Assembly (NCBI GenBank): GCA_964304625.1
Contig: OZ199839.1
Location: 11,408,001 to 11,472,000, forward strand
DNA length: 64,000 bases
Reading direction: 5' to 3'
DNA from: Kudoa neothunni
Taxonomy: Eukaryota; Cnidaria
The notes under the pieces are model-generated. The model worked only from the letters and a program-made list of their open reading frames with translations, was not told the origin of the DNA and searched no databases. Shown here piece after piece: positions 11,231-27,655 of this stretch. The first letter of the stretch is position 1. Every line of letters begins with the position of its first letter. Both the position numbers and the translations under genes were made by a program.

Positions 11231-13126
11231 AGTCCATTACCAATCAAAATAATAGTAATAATAATAATAATACAAGAAATAATGGAAATTAGTGCATTCA
11301 ATTTTATTGTTTGGTTTTTCTTCGAATTGCGGACACACATTTAACATCTTTTTATATAAGTAAATTTAAACTTTTCTGTATTGTATCATTAAGGTATGTA
11401 CATTTAAAAGTTATGGAGAATATAGTTTTGACTACGAAAGTTTATTAGCAATATTGTAAAAGATAATTACTTGATTGATAGATCATAAGCTCCACCAAAT
11501 GAATACACTAATGCGTTAAAGAGCGATATATATTTTTGTGCTGATGATTTTTTTACTTCCATGTAATATAACTTGTTAAAAATTCATAACAACCGTGGGT
11601 TACTTGTTGGTTGTCTTGTGTGACGAAATAATAAAAATAAACAAAATGCTTCATTTTTAGTATGTTTATGTTTGTCTAGAACTAGAGATCATTATTTAAC
11701 CTTCTTACACGAGATAAATTCTTATAATTATTAATGTATCTTTTCAATGATTGTATTTCCCATATACAGTAATTTATTAAATAATTTATAAGTTTCTAAT
11801 GTATTACAAATGAGATTTCCCCGATACCAGCTTTGGACCAGTACTCGGCACTCGACAAAAAGTACCGATAGCAATAAGATTTCGTTTTTTAAAACCAGTG
11901 TATAATAAAGAATAGTGTGTCAAATTACATTAAAATGTATCAAGATATCTTTAAATTGGCTCTTTAAAATTATTCATATATTTTTATAAATCTTTACACA
12001 TTTCATCATTGAATAGTACAAAAAACATATAAGGTTTGCAATATTCATTAGGCCTGTCAATAAAATATCAGGTAATGGTAAAGTATGAGGAACTTAAAAA
12101 ACGTCCTCTTTCGCATGTTTTTTCACAATTCTTTTTTCAACGAACATTGAATTGATCTCTAATTTGTTTTGATAATCATTCATAAATCGGTTATTGTTCA
12201 TATATTTTACTATGTAAACACAAATTTTGCAATATCAAATTTAATTACACGTGTTTTTATAGGTTTTAAGCATGAATAATTTAAAAGCGAAAAGACAACC
12301 ACGGGCTCTCAAAATATATTTTCTTAATTTTCTTGGAGCCGATGAGTTTATTAATAACTAATCAACATTATATTTTAGATCTACATTTGATTTCAATAAG
12401 GAAATAACTTATGATAGATTATAGTAAGTTTTCATTTTTTAGGAGGAATTCTTACGTGTGTTTAGTATAGCATTCAGTAAACGTAAAAATGTAGTTATAA
12501 AAAAACGAAAAAATGGTTATCTCCAAAAAATTATTATTTATAATAAATTATATATGTACAGGTAAAAATAATAATTATAATTAGCGTATGTTGACATTTT
12601 AAAATATTCTCAATTCGTTTATTTTGCCGAATTCATTGTTAAGGAATTTTGGCATATAAAAAAACTTTAAAACAATAAAAATATAGTTAAAAATTTTTTC
12701 AATGTTTTACGCCTACTTCAAAGAAAAAAAATTAATATAATCATTATTAAAAATTAGGTTCCTGAATTTTATTGATAAAAACTGAATAATTTTTTAATTT
12801 CTATCAAGAAATTAAATACAAAAAATTATAAACAAAACAAATTGTGTGACATCAATATCTATTCTTTAAAATTCAAAAAGTATTTTCATTATAGTGAAAA
12901 ATGAGTTGTTTTTTTTTTTGAAATTTGCAAAATGTTTATTTTTAAAGTTATTTTATATAGAAATTTTATATATCAACAGTAAAAAATAAAAATAGTAATG
13001 ATAAATAATTTTGAAGATAATAACTAAGAGAGGAAAAAAATAATTAAATGTTTGTTGAAAAAAGCGTATTAAGGTTTGTGCGGGACCAAAAGATATTAAT
13101 TTGAGCAATACAAAATTAATTTTACT
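11231..13126. other. Intergenic, no gene seen
   Basis: Extremely AT-rich, with short AAT runs (about 11255-11275). No open frame with domain features. Confidence 0.5.
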
Positions 13127-13557
13127 GTTTTTTCTCCATATCTATTACTATTTCTTTTTTTAACCCTTAAAAAGTTAGTGGTGCACACATTTTCCGAGCC
13201 CATCCCGAATTCGACTTTAAAAATCTCCGGGGGAAAAATAACGCATTAGAATGCACTTCAAGAGAGTTTGAATAATCCGGTAACGAAAACAAATCTAACA
13301 TTGATCTTAAGTTATTTAGAATTTGTGGCGGGACAGGAAATTGTTGATCAAAAACTCAGGATTTATTTGATACACTCCTGCACAGAAATGATCATAATTT
13401 AAATTTTGCTATTCGAAATCATTGAAAGCATTTCATTTAAAAATTTTTAGTTATTTTGAATCTATGGATTAAGTTGAAACTTCAGTGTATTTTTTCATTA
13501 TTATTAAGAACCATATCTGTGTGAAATGTTCCTCAAGCAATGCTGGCAGTTCCCGCT
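13127..13557 (+). repeat. Degenerate Helitron-like fragment (copy 3)
   Basis: Shows long patchy identity with the 3' half of the element at 52740-53168, including shared stretches such as ATGATCATAATTTAAATTT. The end reads ...CAAGCAATGCTGGCAGTTCCCGCTAT, a mutated form of the CTAG-ending terminus of the other copies. It is the oldest-looking of the three copies. Confidence 0.6.
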
Positions 13558-14332
13558 ATTACAGGGTGGGCAAATTTCGACCCACGAGAGGCTCCAACAC
13601 CAGTCGCCAAAATTTTTTTTTATTTATGATCAACTTAAATTTGTATACGTAATTCTCAAAATTAAAATGCTTATTTTAGTTTAAAGAACTTTAATGTGAA
13701 TTTTATTTAATAATTTAAAATAATTCATCACAAACGTCATGTCCAAGTGAATTAAGTATTACAATTCTAACATTGCTAAAAACAATCATTCTAAGAGAAA
13801 ATATAGTTAAAAAAATAAGAAATAATTTCATTAAAACTCGTTTCATATCATAATGTAATTTCTAAATATTAACTTTTACGTTTGAGTTATAAAGGGGTTA
13901 TCGAAAAAGGACTATATATATTAAATATGATCTCAAATATCTAATAGATAACATCAGTCATAAAAATTAGAAAATCTCTCTTTATTTGTCCTCAGGAGCT
14001 AATTAATCGTGGTATAATAAGATCGCTATAAATTATTTTCCTCCAACTTATAATATCATAATGTAAATTTCTTTTAACCGGTATTCATGGATCTACTGAT
14101 CGATGAACATTTTTCAATTCGAATTATTTCGGATTTTATATATACAGAGATAAATTTTTTTACCATAATTAAGTGATATAAAATAACAAAACATACCACT
14201 CTCAAAAAAAGATGAAAAATATGCCGAATGATGACGTTATAAACAACGGTTACCCCTTTCATACTTTTGCTAAAACCTTTGTTTTAAAAATTTTTTGTCT
14301 AAACTTTCTTTAGTATACAACATTTATTGAGA
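13558..14332. other. Intergenic, no gene seen
   Basis: AT-rich. It may include the left end of the hAT element, whose terminal repeat I could not define. Confidence 0.4.
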
Positions 14333-17300
14333 TGGCTAGTTTCAATCTATCTAAAAAAAGAAAAAATCAAGACGAAAGTCGAAGTTTCAATAACGAGGAC
14401 TGAAAAGTGATTTTTTACCAGCATCAATAATATGGCTTTATGTTTGATTTACCGTGATACAATCGCTGTGTACAAATAATACAACTTGAAACGCCATTAT
14501 CAAGCTAAATATTACAATTTTGGCTGAAACATGTCACAGGAAGAATTAAAAAAGAAAACATCTGATATGATACAAAATTTAAAACCCCAACAACAAAATT
14601 CACTTTGAAAAGCAACATCCATACAAAGTGATGCAGTGACGACTAGCTTTATACATTCCCACAAATTTTCAAAACATAACAAGGCATTCTCGGATCGGGC
14701 GTATATTAAGGAGTGTTTTATGGATGCTGTTAATGTTGTCTACCCTGAAGTCATCTCGAAAATTGAAGCTATTCCACTATCACGAAGATCAATCGTTCGA
14801 CGAATTAAAAATATTTCTCAAAATGCAAAAGAAATCTTGTTAGAAAAAATCGCCAACCTTGAGTACTATACTATTTTATTGCTTTGGACGAAAATGCAGA
14901 TGCTGCAGATAACGCTCAATTTTTCAGTTTTGTAGTAGGAATTGACCATAATTTCAAAATTACCGAAGAGCTCTTATCACTTGAATCCTTTATGAATACC
15001 ACAACTTGATAAGATTCTTTTGATTGCGTTATGAATAGTTGGAACAGTTCTGGTTTAAGCTTGGACAAACTTACCAGTGTCACTACTGACGGAGCGCCTT
15101 CACTCGTGGGAAAATACTCTGGGCTAATAAAACTGATAAATGACAAAATCAATAAAGATTTTCCATCACACAAAATTTTGTCATTTCATTGGATTATACA
15201 CCAAGAAAGCTTGTTTAATTCTTAAACGAAATTCAAGTATGTTTTGGACCCTATAGTGTTTACTGCTAATGTGATAAGATCAAGAGCTCTTCTACACAGA
15301 TATTTTAGAAGCTTTTTAGAGGACAATGAATCGGATTTTACCGATTTACTCTATTATATTAATCTAGGGGGGTTAACCCTGCCTGCCCGAGGTGGGGCAC
15401 CCAACGACCCCAAAAGACGCATTTTGTTCATAATTCATAGGAAACTAAATTATTTTCTCTAAGATTTTTTAAATACCTGTTTGTTGTTTTAAGGCCTCTT
15501 TTAAACAATAAAAATTACTGAATATTGTTTGTAAGGTAAAAATGTTTGCATTGCAAAATGGCACGTTTTCACAAATTTATGTTAACATTCGAATGTCGCT
15601 CGCTAGTTTTGATGTATTGTTTATTTGATTATTTTTAATAGTATAAAATTTATTATATTATTATCAGAAATGTTAAAATTTACAGTAAGCGTGATTGTTT
15701 GGAGATTTATGAAAGTTGATCCCACAAGGTTGTGTCAATCCTCTGCCAGTGCAAAACTTTTGTTACTGTTTGATACTACTTAAGTAAGTTATTACGTTTC
15801 AATTATAATAATTTCCTTTTATACTATCAAATAGTATTGTGCTAAAAAATTATGTCTGAGAAGATAAATCAACTTAATGAAGATTCATCCAGTGGCGACG
15901 ATGATGTTTCAGAATATGAATTTCTTGAGTCCGATGACAATTTATCTGATGTTTATATTGAAGATATAAATAATGAAGATGAGATTGAATAATTTTCGGA
16001 TGACTTAGACTCTGTTCTTATCAATGAAAATCTTGATGTGCTAATTTCTCGATCTGGTTTTGAGTGGGATATAACACCTCGATTACGAACAAGAGAACCT
16101 TCCAATAATATGATTTCTCAACCTTCAATAGATTTTCTAAGTAATGCAGGCCAGTTTTAAACAATAATTGATATATATTGGACTATTTTTTCAAATGATA
16201 TCCTTACCGAGTTAACCAAATGTACAAATCAATACCGCCAAACATACAAAAAGTTTGTTTGAAGGAGTAGTTTTATTGATGATATAAAAGCTTTTATGAG
16301 GGTTTTTCTCGCTTCAGGCAGGGCGAATGGCTCATGTTTAAATCTCAGAAGTGTATGAGATACCGAACCCTTATTCAAACAATTTTATTATTCTTCAGCG
16401 ATCTCTAGAGGTCGTTTCAGTCATATTTACCAGGTCGTAAGGTTTGATGATAAAGCTACTAGGTAAATGCGGAAACGGGTACCGAATGAAGGTTTTGAGA
16501 CAATGCGAATGTTTTTAACATGTTTAATGCAAACATTTTGAAAAATTATTGACCTGGGCCGTATTTAACGATTGATGAGAGGACTTGTTAAATTTAGAGG
16601 GAGATGTTCTTTCAAGGTCTATATTAAGGGTAAGCCAGGTCGTTATGGCGTCAAATTGTGGCCGCCGAGGATGCTGAAACTTCATATCTCCTCCACATGC
16701 AACCATATACTGGTAGGTTTGGTGGCACTAGAGATATAAACCAAAGGTGTTAGAACGGACAATTTTTTTCACTTCTGTTCCACTTGCTCAGGACCTTTTT
16801 TGCAATGGTTTAACTCTGACGGGAACTACGAGAGCAAGCAAAGGAGAAATTCCGGCTAATTTTCTCAAGTCATGAAAACGTGATGTTTTTTCATCCATTT
16901 TTGGTTTCAATGGAGATCTCACATTGGTCTCGTACGTGTCCGAAAAAATTACTCCGTAAACCTTTGTTTAGTCAACACCTTGATAACTCAATACATGACG
17001 AAGACCAAAAGAGGCCTGACATCACCATGCGTTACAACAAACAAAGGGTGATGTTGATATGGCTGACAAAATGACCGCCCAATATTCCGGCGGCAGACCT
17101 ACGAACGAGATGGTCATTGCAAATGTTTTATGGGCACGCTCGATATAGCTTGGATAAATGCCTATATTTTATGGATAAAAAGCATCCTGAATGGCAACAA
17201 TCAAGTAGAAGTTGGAAACACTGTTCATACGACCGGTTATCCACTGAATTAGCACGAGAACATGTATCACTGCGCAAGATAACCAAGAAAGATTGCCAAT

Positions 17301-19560
17301 TTACATTAAGCATGGATTTCGTTTATTTGAATAAAATACCCAACAATGATTCTTCGTCATTCGAATCGAGTTCTTTGTATCAGTTAAGTAGGAAACGATG
17401 TTTTTTGTCCAAGAAACCAAGATTAAAAGTCACAGATATTGTGTTTCAATTGCCAACAATCTGTTTGATTTTTTATGTTTTCAACCTTGTATGAATATAA
17501 TGGCGTCGTCAATATACACAGTAAAACGTCGCTGCTATCTTTTTAAATATAAGACACAATAATTAATCTTTTTGTCACATAATTTTTAAAATTTTTTTGT
17601 TATTGATATTGCATTTTGACTCAACCTATGCTTAATTCTCTGATTAAATCCAAAATGAAGCTTTAATACCTGAATCGATAATCGGAATAGTTGAATTGTT
17701 TCAAAATTATATGTTTTGACCCATAGAATGATTTCACGAAATAGGTGAATAAATGAGAAAAAAAGTGACGTTATATTCTCTAACCGAAAACTCTATGGGA
17801 TTTGAGTAAATTTTTTAAACTATGCACGGAAATAAGTCTTTCAAGATTTTTATATCCACATTTAAAGCTCTCGTTTAAAAAGTTTGAGCTTTTCGAACTT
17901 TTTAAAAATTAAGGTCACCCGCAAAAGAATTTTAGATAGTAAAGTATCAACTATAAGGAATAATTAACTGTCTATAATGTTTATTGTATTTTAAATAATA
18001 AGAAATTTTTTCCTCCGATGTTCATTTGAATGATCCAGTAATAAAAGGATATATAAACGTTTACAAAATTTGAATCAATCCCAAAAGGTTGTGGTTAAAG
18101 AGTATAACTGTTGAAATACATGATTCTCTGATGTTACACTTACTCAAACTGAGTTTTCCCTTCGTAGTATTGTTGATGTTTCGCCCGTAAAACCGAAAAT
18201 TAAATTATTACATTTCGTTTTAAAATAAAAAAAAGATCGAAGTTTAAAAAAGAGGAAATAAACTTGACTGAGAAATGGAGGCTTAGGACTCGAATAACTT
18301 GAATTATAATGTCAGAAAAAATAATTAAGCGTGAAAATTTTAAAATGTAACAGATTATGACTGAAGAATTCAGCAAACAGCAACAATACAAAATCCTTCA
18401 TCACTGGGATCGAAAATTTGCTTATACCGGCCACGACTAAAAGTTGCGTTTCGATGTGTGGTTTGTTGTTGATAGCGTATATCATGCTAAACTTTGGTTT
18501 TTTTAACTTTCCTTATCAGAGAAAGAATTATATCTACAAAGCAATTCCCATAGTCGGAACATTACCGATTAAAACCCATGCATTTCATTTTGTGTACAAA
18601 ATGTTGCAGCTAATAAACAATGCTATTTTTTGTAATGAAGGAAATAAAAATTCAGTTAAATTTTTGTTTTTATTAGCTTAATACTGTATATTAAATTAAC
18701 TAATAATAATTCAAGCGTGGTAAAATTTAATTAACATTGCTTTCTTCTGGGGTCGCTGCGCTGAGTGCATCATCTCGGCGCAGGGTAATTTTTATTCACT
18801 CGGTACAGGGAAGGTAGAGTATGGGCGCAGAAAACCGAATTTTTTGTTGACAATGGACACTAGTTGCGATTTTGTTGATGAAATTAAATATCTTGTATGG
18901 TTATGTTATGTACTTTCGCATTCGCTGTGGATATTATGGAAATCATGAATCGATTGAATGCAAAATTACAAGGGGAAGGTTTATTTGCGCACGAGTTATA
19001 TTTGGAAGTGAAATTCTTCCAAATAAAACTTCAGCTATTTTCCAATCAACTTAAAAATCGAAAGTTTTCCCATTGTCCAACATTGAAGGTTCAAAATCCC
19101 CCCAAAACTTTATGCGATAATTATTGTTCAAAGTTAATAGGGTTAAAAGATGAGTTTGCCAGAAGATTTTCCCGTTTTAGGTTAATCGAAGGTGACTTTA
19201 CTTTGCTCTGTTCGCCTGCTACTTTGACATTGAAACATCCCCAGAAGAACTGCAGTTAGAATTAATAGATCCACAAGCTGACATATCCCTAAAAAAATGT
19301 TCGAAACAAAAAATTTGATTAGTCTTTACTCTGCTCTCAACAATGATAAGTTACCTAATTTGAGAAAGTTTGCTAAAAGAATGTTTGTTATTTTTGCATC
19401 AACATACATATGTGAACAAACGTTTTCGGTAATGAAAATAAACAAGTCTCAAAATAGAGCGATAATGACGGATTCCAATCTGTGCTCGATTATGAGAATA
19501 AGTACAAGTTGATTAAAACTAAAACCCGATTTTGAAAAAATTATTAATTATAGTTACCAG
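14333..19560 (+). pseudogene. Decayed hAT transposase, split by a piggyBac insertion
   Basis: Relic of a hAT transposase of the ZBED/GTF2IRD2-like type. The 5' part (14333-15365) has a start MASFNLSKKRK, remnants of a BED-finger region, then KAFSDRAYIKECF, PLSRRSIVRRI, TTDGAPSLVGKYSGL, HWIIHQESL and NVIRSRALLHRYF, the normal order for this family. The 3' part (18790-19512) resumes with FAVDIMEIMNRLNAKLQGEG, FFQIKLQLF, then FARRFSRF and the C-terminal dimerisation motif NLRKFAKRM...STYICEQTFSVMKINKSQNRA. Many stops and frameshifts are present in both parts. A piggyBac element of about 3.4 kb separates them, so the piggyBac inserted into an already present hAT. No target-site duplication of the hAT was identified. 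Confidence 0.82.
15377..18785 (+). mobile_element. Dead piggyBac element nested in the hAT
   Basis: The left end is TTAA (15373-15376) followed by CCCTGCCTGCCCGAGGTG. The right end, read inwards from 18785, is CCCTGCGCCGAGATGATG, with shared continuation to CAGCGACCCCAGA or close variants, giving terminal inverted repeats of about 40 bp. The right TTAA has decayed to TAAT. Inside, a transposase relic runs from an acidic N-terminus at 15852 (MSEKINQLNEDSSSGDDD) through CTNQYRQTYKKF and FRGRCSFKVYIKGKPGRYGV (near 16600), and can be followed to about 17490. It has numerous stops. The last 1.2 kb before the right end is unexplained. Confidence 0.78.
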
Positions 19561-19864
19561 TTCCATAAATCACATTAGTTCGTTTTATTTGGTATTATTT
19601 TTGTTTTTATTTGCTCGCTAATGAGAAATCTCCTTATTAAATTAAACTACTACGGAAAATTTTGTAATTAGAATACTTTGCGTTGCTTTTAAGAAGACGA
19701 ATTATTTCAAATTTTTGGAATAGGGGCTATTTTAAAAGCTCATACGATTCGGAAATATCTTCATGTGTAAATAATACTTAGGGTTGTAATAAGAAAAAAT
19801 ATTAAAATTTATTTTATTAATGAAAACATATGTAATAGATAAACGATGATTTTTAAAATATTGT

Positions 19865-20430
19865 TTATCTTTGATCAATACAAGAAGTTATTTTGATGGG
19901 TGCGGCCTGTGGATCAAAAAAGTTTTCCCATCCCTGAACTAAAGCATTGTTAATTAGAGTGTATGACAACCCAGAGTCCAATAATCCATAATATTGACCA
20001 TTATTATAAGGCAAGATACAACGAATCAATAAGTTGTTTGGAATGCTGCTCAGGCTACCTATCGCAGTTTGGATGGCATTGTTCGGTGTAGTTGGTTTCG
20101 GGAGCGAGATCCTAGAGCAGGCTAGCCCACTCTGACATTTCCCGAGTGGAATCCGCATTTATTGACCATATGGTATTGTTTACCACATGCTCTACAACGG
20201 ATGAGTACTTTACATACATCAGCTAGTGATAGTTGCTGTCACATTAGAAGCATTCCCGCTTAATTCTAGTACAATCTCTGCCTAATGACGATTTAATCGC
20301 ATTCGGGCAACCCGTTGGATTTTGCGGTTCCTACGTTGATATAAGATTGGACATTTTCCCCTTTACGAATCGCGACCATTGGAGTTCTTTATTGGTCAAA
20401 TTCGCGTAACACTTAGTTATGTTCATTTTA
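19865..20430 (-). pseudogene. Retroelement gag zinc-knuckle/protease fragment
   Basis: On the minus strand a CCHC knuckle (CRACGKQYHMVNKC, 20196-20155) is followed, after a one-base frame change, by a 97-residue frame containing GQYYGLLDSGLSYTLIN. That resembles the D-S/T-G active-site region of a retroelement aspartic protease. A less clear cysteine-containing stretch lies upstream. No reverse transcriptase is present downstream, so this is a short scrap of an LTR retrotransposon. Confidence 0.55.
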
Positions 20431-21748
20431 AGCGACTCAGTGGCGCCAAACTGCAATCTGTCTTGTTTATTTGGTTCCAACAAAATTCAAAGATGAGTAT
20501 GAATGGACAGCAGGAGGTATGCATGGTACTGGTGTGTGGTGAAGTTTTTCATTAATGTTCGTGCTTCAATCTGTTCCAATTTCTCTTCCAGGGCAATTAA
20601 AAATTTAATTCCACTATTTTCATGACTTTTAACCTTTTACACCAAATGTAACTAGACGCAGGAGAGACACAATTACAATAGTGACCTCACCTGCACGACG
20701 CCTCCCACTATAATAAGGAGGTAATCCATACAAAGGTATTTATATTGTGTAGAAATCAAAGTTTTCGAAGAGTTTCTATACGAAGAATAAATAAACTTTA
20801 ACACAATGGATAAACATACGTTAGAGTTGATAATGAGAAAATTAAAATGCATCTCACACGCGCTCACAACCATTTACGTTTAGCTCACCCAAGGTGTATC
20901 TCATATTTATTTTAGCTTATTTTTATTTTATTTCCAAGCTAAATCGATTGAAACTCGAAAGAATATGATATATAATGAGAATAGAAAATTTAATGACGTT
21001 TGACAGTAAAATGTTTTTTTCAACAGGGGATGAACATTATTAGCCGCCTGTTATGCCATTCGTTATTCAATTTAAATTAAAAACATCTAGTGAACTCATC
21101 ATTCATGGAATATTTTGAATACTGCACTGCGCTTAAAGTTTCATAAACTTATCTTAAGCGCGAACTATAATAACTCCAACTTATTAAACCTTCTGAACCC
21201 GTGTCTTATCGAAATTAAATATGACCCCAAACTACAACCAAAGGATTGTGGTTGTGCTTGTCAACCGTCATTGCAATAGAGTCAATCAGAATTTGAACAA
21301 TCACACTCGGAGGGTTCGTCCGAATCATGGTGAAACTGCGAAGTCTACAAGGGTTCTCATCACGACTCTAACACGAACCACCTAGTTCAGTCGAAAAAGT
21401 ATTTACCGAGGATACGAATAATGCGAAACCACATTAATGACGTCATCCATGCTTAAAATATATTAATAATCGTTCAATTTATATCTTAATTATATATAAT
21501 TAAATGTTATATATAAAAAAAATATGTATAATTTTAATCACCTGTTAATTCTTTAAGTAAACCAAAAATCAATGTATTGTGCACATGCGCATTAAAAATG
21601 AAATCAGATCGCAATGAACAAATGAACTAAAAATATTATTGAATAAATTAACACAATGTTGATGTATTTGCAGCCGTATGATAAACTCTGGGTGACCAAT
21701 TAAGACAATCTTCATGTATAGTTATGGACACACCATTTCTATATTTGT
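20431..21748. other. Intergenic, no gene seen
   Basis: Mixed-composition non-coding DNA downstream of the KAT6-like gene. The frame at 20673-20873 has no features I can support. Confidence 0.5.
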
Positions 21749-25314
<3,566 letters not shown>

Positions 25315-25747
25315 TTTAGATTCGTTTTCTTAAATTAAATCACTTAAAAAAATGTTTGTTTCAAAGGGAAAGTATACAGTTGTTCGAAGTTATATTTCTG
25401 TAAACAACAAGGTTGGCAATGTTATATGCGCAATTATTCGTATGCGCATGCTATCTCACTGCGCTGTTTTGTTGTGTATCAATCGACTCTCGAATCTATA
25501 ACACGCCTAACATAATTCATCGAAAATTCCTAATCGACAAGTGCGAACATTATTAGTTCAATTGACCGCATAATCTTGATTAGGTTATGTGTGAGAATGT
25601 TTTGTTACAATAAACGCTTGTTATTATATGTAATGTGTGAGCTTGTAAGCTGGAGTGAATATCTGAATTTCATCATTAATTTAAACGTAATCTGATTAAT
25701 CCATGTGACGTAGATTAGCGCCTAGAATGGAACAGGGCTTTGGGGTT
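25315..25747. other. Upstream region of KAT6, no gene seen
   Basis: About 430 bases between the KAT6 start codon and the inverted-repeat element. It is less AT-rich near 25400-25520. It presumably holds the promoter, but no core motif stands out. Confidence 0.4.
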
Positions 25748-27655
25748 TTTATCATGAAAGTGGCTATTCTCATAGATCCATTTAATCCCCTCTCTGGACT
25801 GGATTGGCTGTTTACATGGATGGGAATATCTCCCAGAATACGCGAGATATTAGAAATTTGATTTCACAATTATAATAAATAGGCTATGTTTGTCCTAGAA
25901 AATTGTAGAATAATATTTTTACAATTTTAAATGGATACTTTGTCCATTGAAACCACACTTTAACCATCTCTCATCTACCAAAATCGTACTTTTCTTGATT
26001 TAATAATAACATTACTAAATGCTTATATAAAATATGTTAATGTTAATGAATTAGGTTCTATTGTCCAAAAATTTGAGTATTGTGAGGTTAGATTTACCGC
26101 ATCCCTCACATGGTCTCACAATTTTAATAATTGCCATACATTGAACGTTAATTCTCGTTTGATCTAAATTGTATCATAAAATTCGTAGATTTCATTATTC
26201 TGAGAAATAATTTTATAAGCTGAATCATTCGGGTACGTTGATTCTACGCGGCGTATTTAAAATGTGAATCTCCGCGAATACCCTTTTTGAGAACTATACA
26301 ATTTAACTCACATTCCACTTAAATTAAATGTGCTAGATGTATCTATGTTTATTTATAGCGTATCTGTATTCATAACCACTATACAAGATACGTTTTGCTC
26401 GACTCTAACAAGTGCATGTTTCGTGTGATGAATCTGAAGATTTGATTAAATGGTTATCAAATGAATTAGTTGATGTTTCTCGTTGGCTGAAGAAAAAAAT
26501 ATGAACAATAATAACGGATAAATCCCAATGCTTTAGAAAGCGTCTTAAGATGACGTTTGAATCTGGTCCCTTTTGATATGTAGGTTTCACCCCTGTCGAA
26601 CATTCTAATGGGAAGATAAAATAGGTAATTATGGAATAAATTCAGAGAAAAATTTTTAGTATGAAAGTTTTCGATAAAATAGTTTGTAATATTAGCAATG
26701 ATCAATTTTATCTTTACTAATGTGATGAATTATTTTAAGAACTGCAAAACTGATAGATTGGAATCGACAAATGGAAAGATCGAAAGCGTTGTTAAATAAT
26801 TTTTCAACTCTGCAAGAACTCTTCATACCGTTCTTCTGTTACATGAAATCCACCAGAATTAAAAGAAAACGTATAATGATCACCAAATACCTAAAATTGT
26901 ATGATAATATAAGTAACAACTAAACTTTCCAGCAATATTCAATATTATACTCGCCCCACACTTTACTGATCCAATATTATTATGTTATTATGGAGGAACT
27001 AATCGAAATAAAAATTATAAGGAGGAGGAAAATGAGCAGTGTCTGCTATTGGGCCCCCGAAAAAATTATCAAGAAGAAATGAATTAAATTTTGTTAAAAT
27101 AAAATTTTGATTTATTATTGATCCAAAAATTTTTACGCCCAATGAATTTAAAAAAACAGTATTTTAACAAATCGATAAAATTGTTTTGGGCAAAATAGCG
27201 TTAGTGTGGAAATCGCTAGGATGCCGACATACGAAGGGTAAAAACATAGTTTCGTCAAAAAATAAGAGGTCTTTTATCAGCCTCAGTTTTTTCTACTATT
27301 TATAGCCACTAGAATTATGTGTGAAAATCAGTTGATACACACGCCTCATTAGAGTTTGTAACGTACGAGTTGGTGGATAATTTGAATTAATTGCCCTAGG
27401 ATAACATAAATTAGTATTTAATACTGTTGCTAAATTAGGAAAAGTACAATTTTGATACATGAATGATGATTAAAATATGGTTTTAATGGACAGATTTTTC
27501 AATTTAAAATAAAAAAAATTTTAAAAATTAATAAAATTATAAATTTTTTTAGGATAAATATAGCTTATTGTATTTGTGAAATCGGATTTCTAATATCTCA
27601 CGTATTCTCGGAGATATTCCCATTTATGCGAATAGCCACGTCCATATCGAATTTT
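25748..27655. mobile_element. Element bounded by ~90-bp terminal inverted repeats
   Basis: The left segment GTGGCTATTCTCAT...GGGAATATCTCCCAGAATACGCGAGATATTAGAAAT...GATTTCACAA (25748-25875) reappears inverted at about 27653-27560 with few changes. The left copy carries about 48 extra bases after the first 15. The interior (1.7 kb) has only short frames (e.g. 26405-26705, minus) with no transposase motif I recognise. It behaves like a non-autonomous DNA transposon. Exact ends and target duplication are undetermined. Confidence 0.6.

Noticed and set aside
18418-18681. 87-residue hydrophobic frame inside the piggyBac relic
   Set aside because: No recognisable motif or transposase similarity; likely chance.
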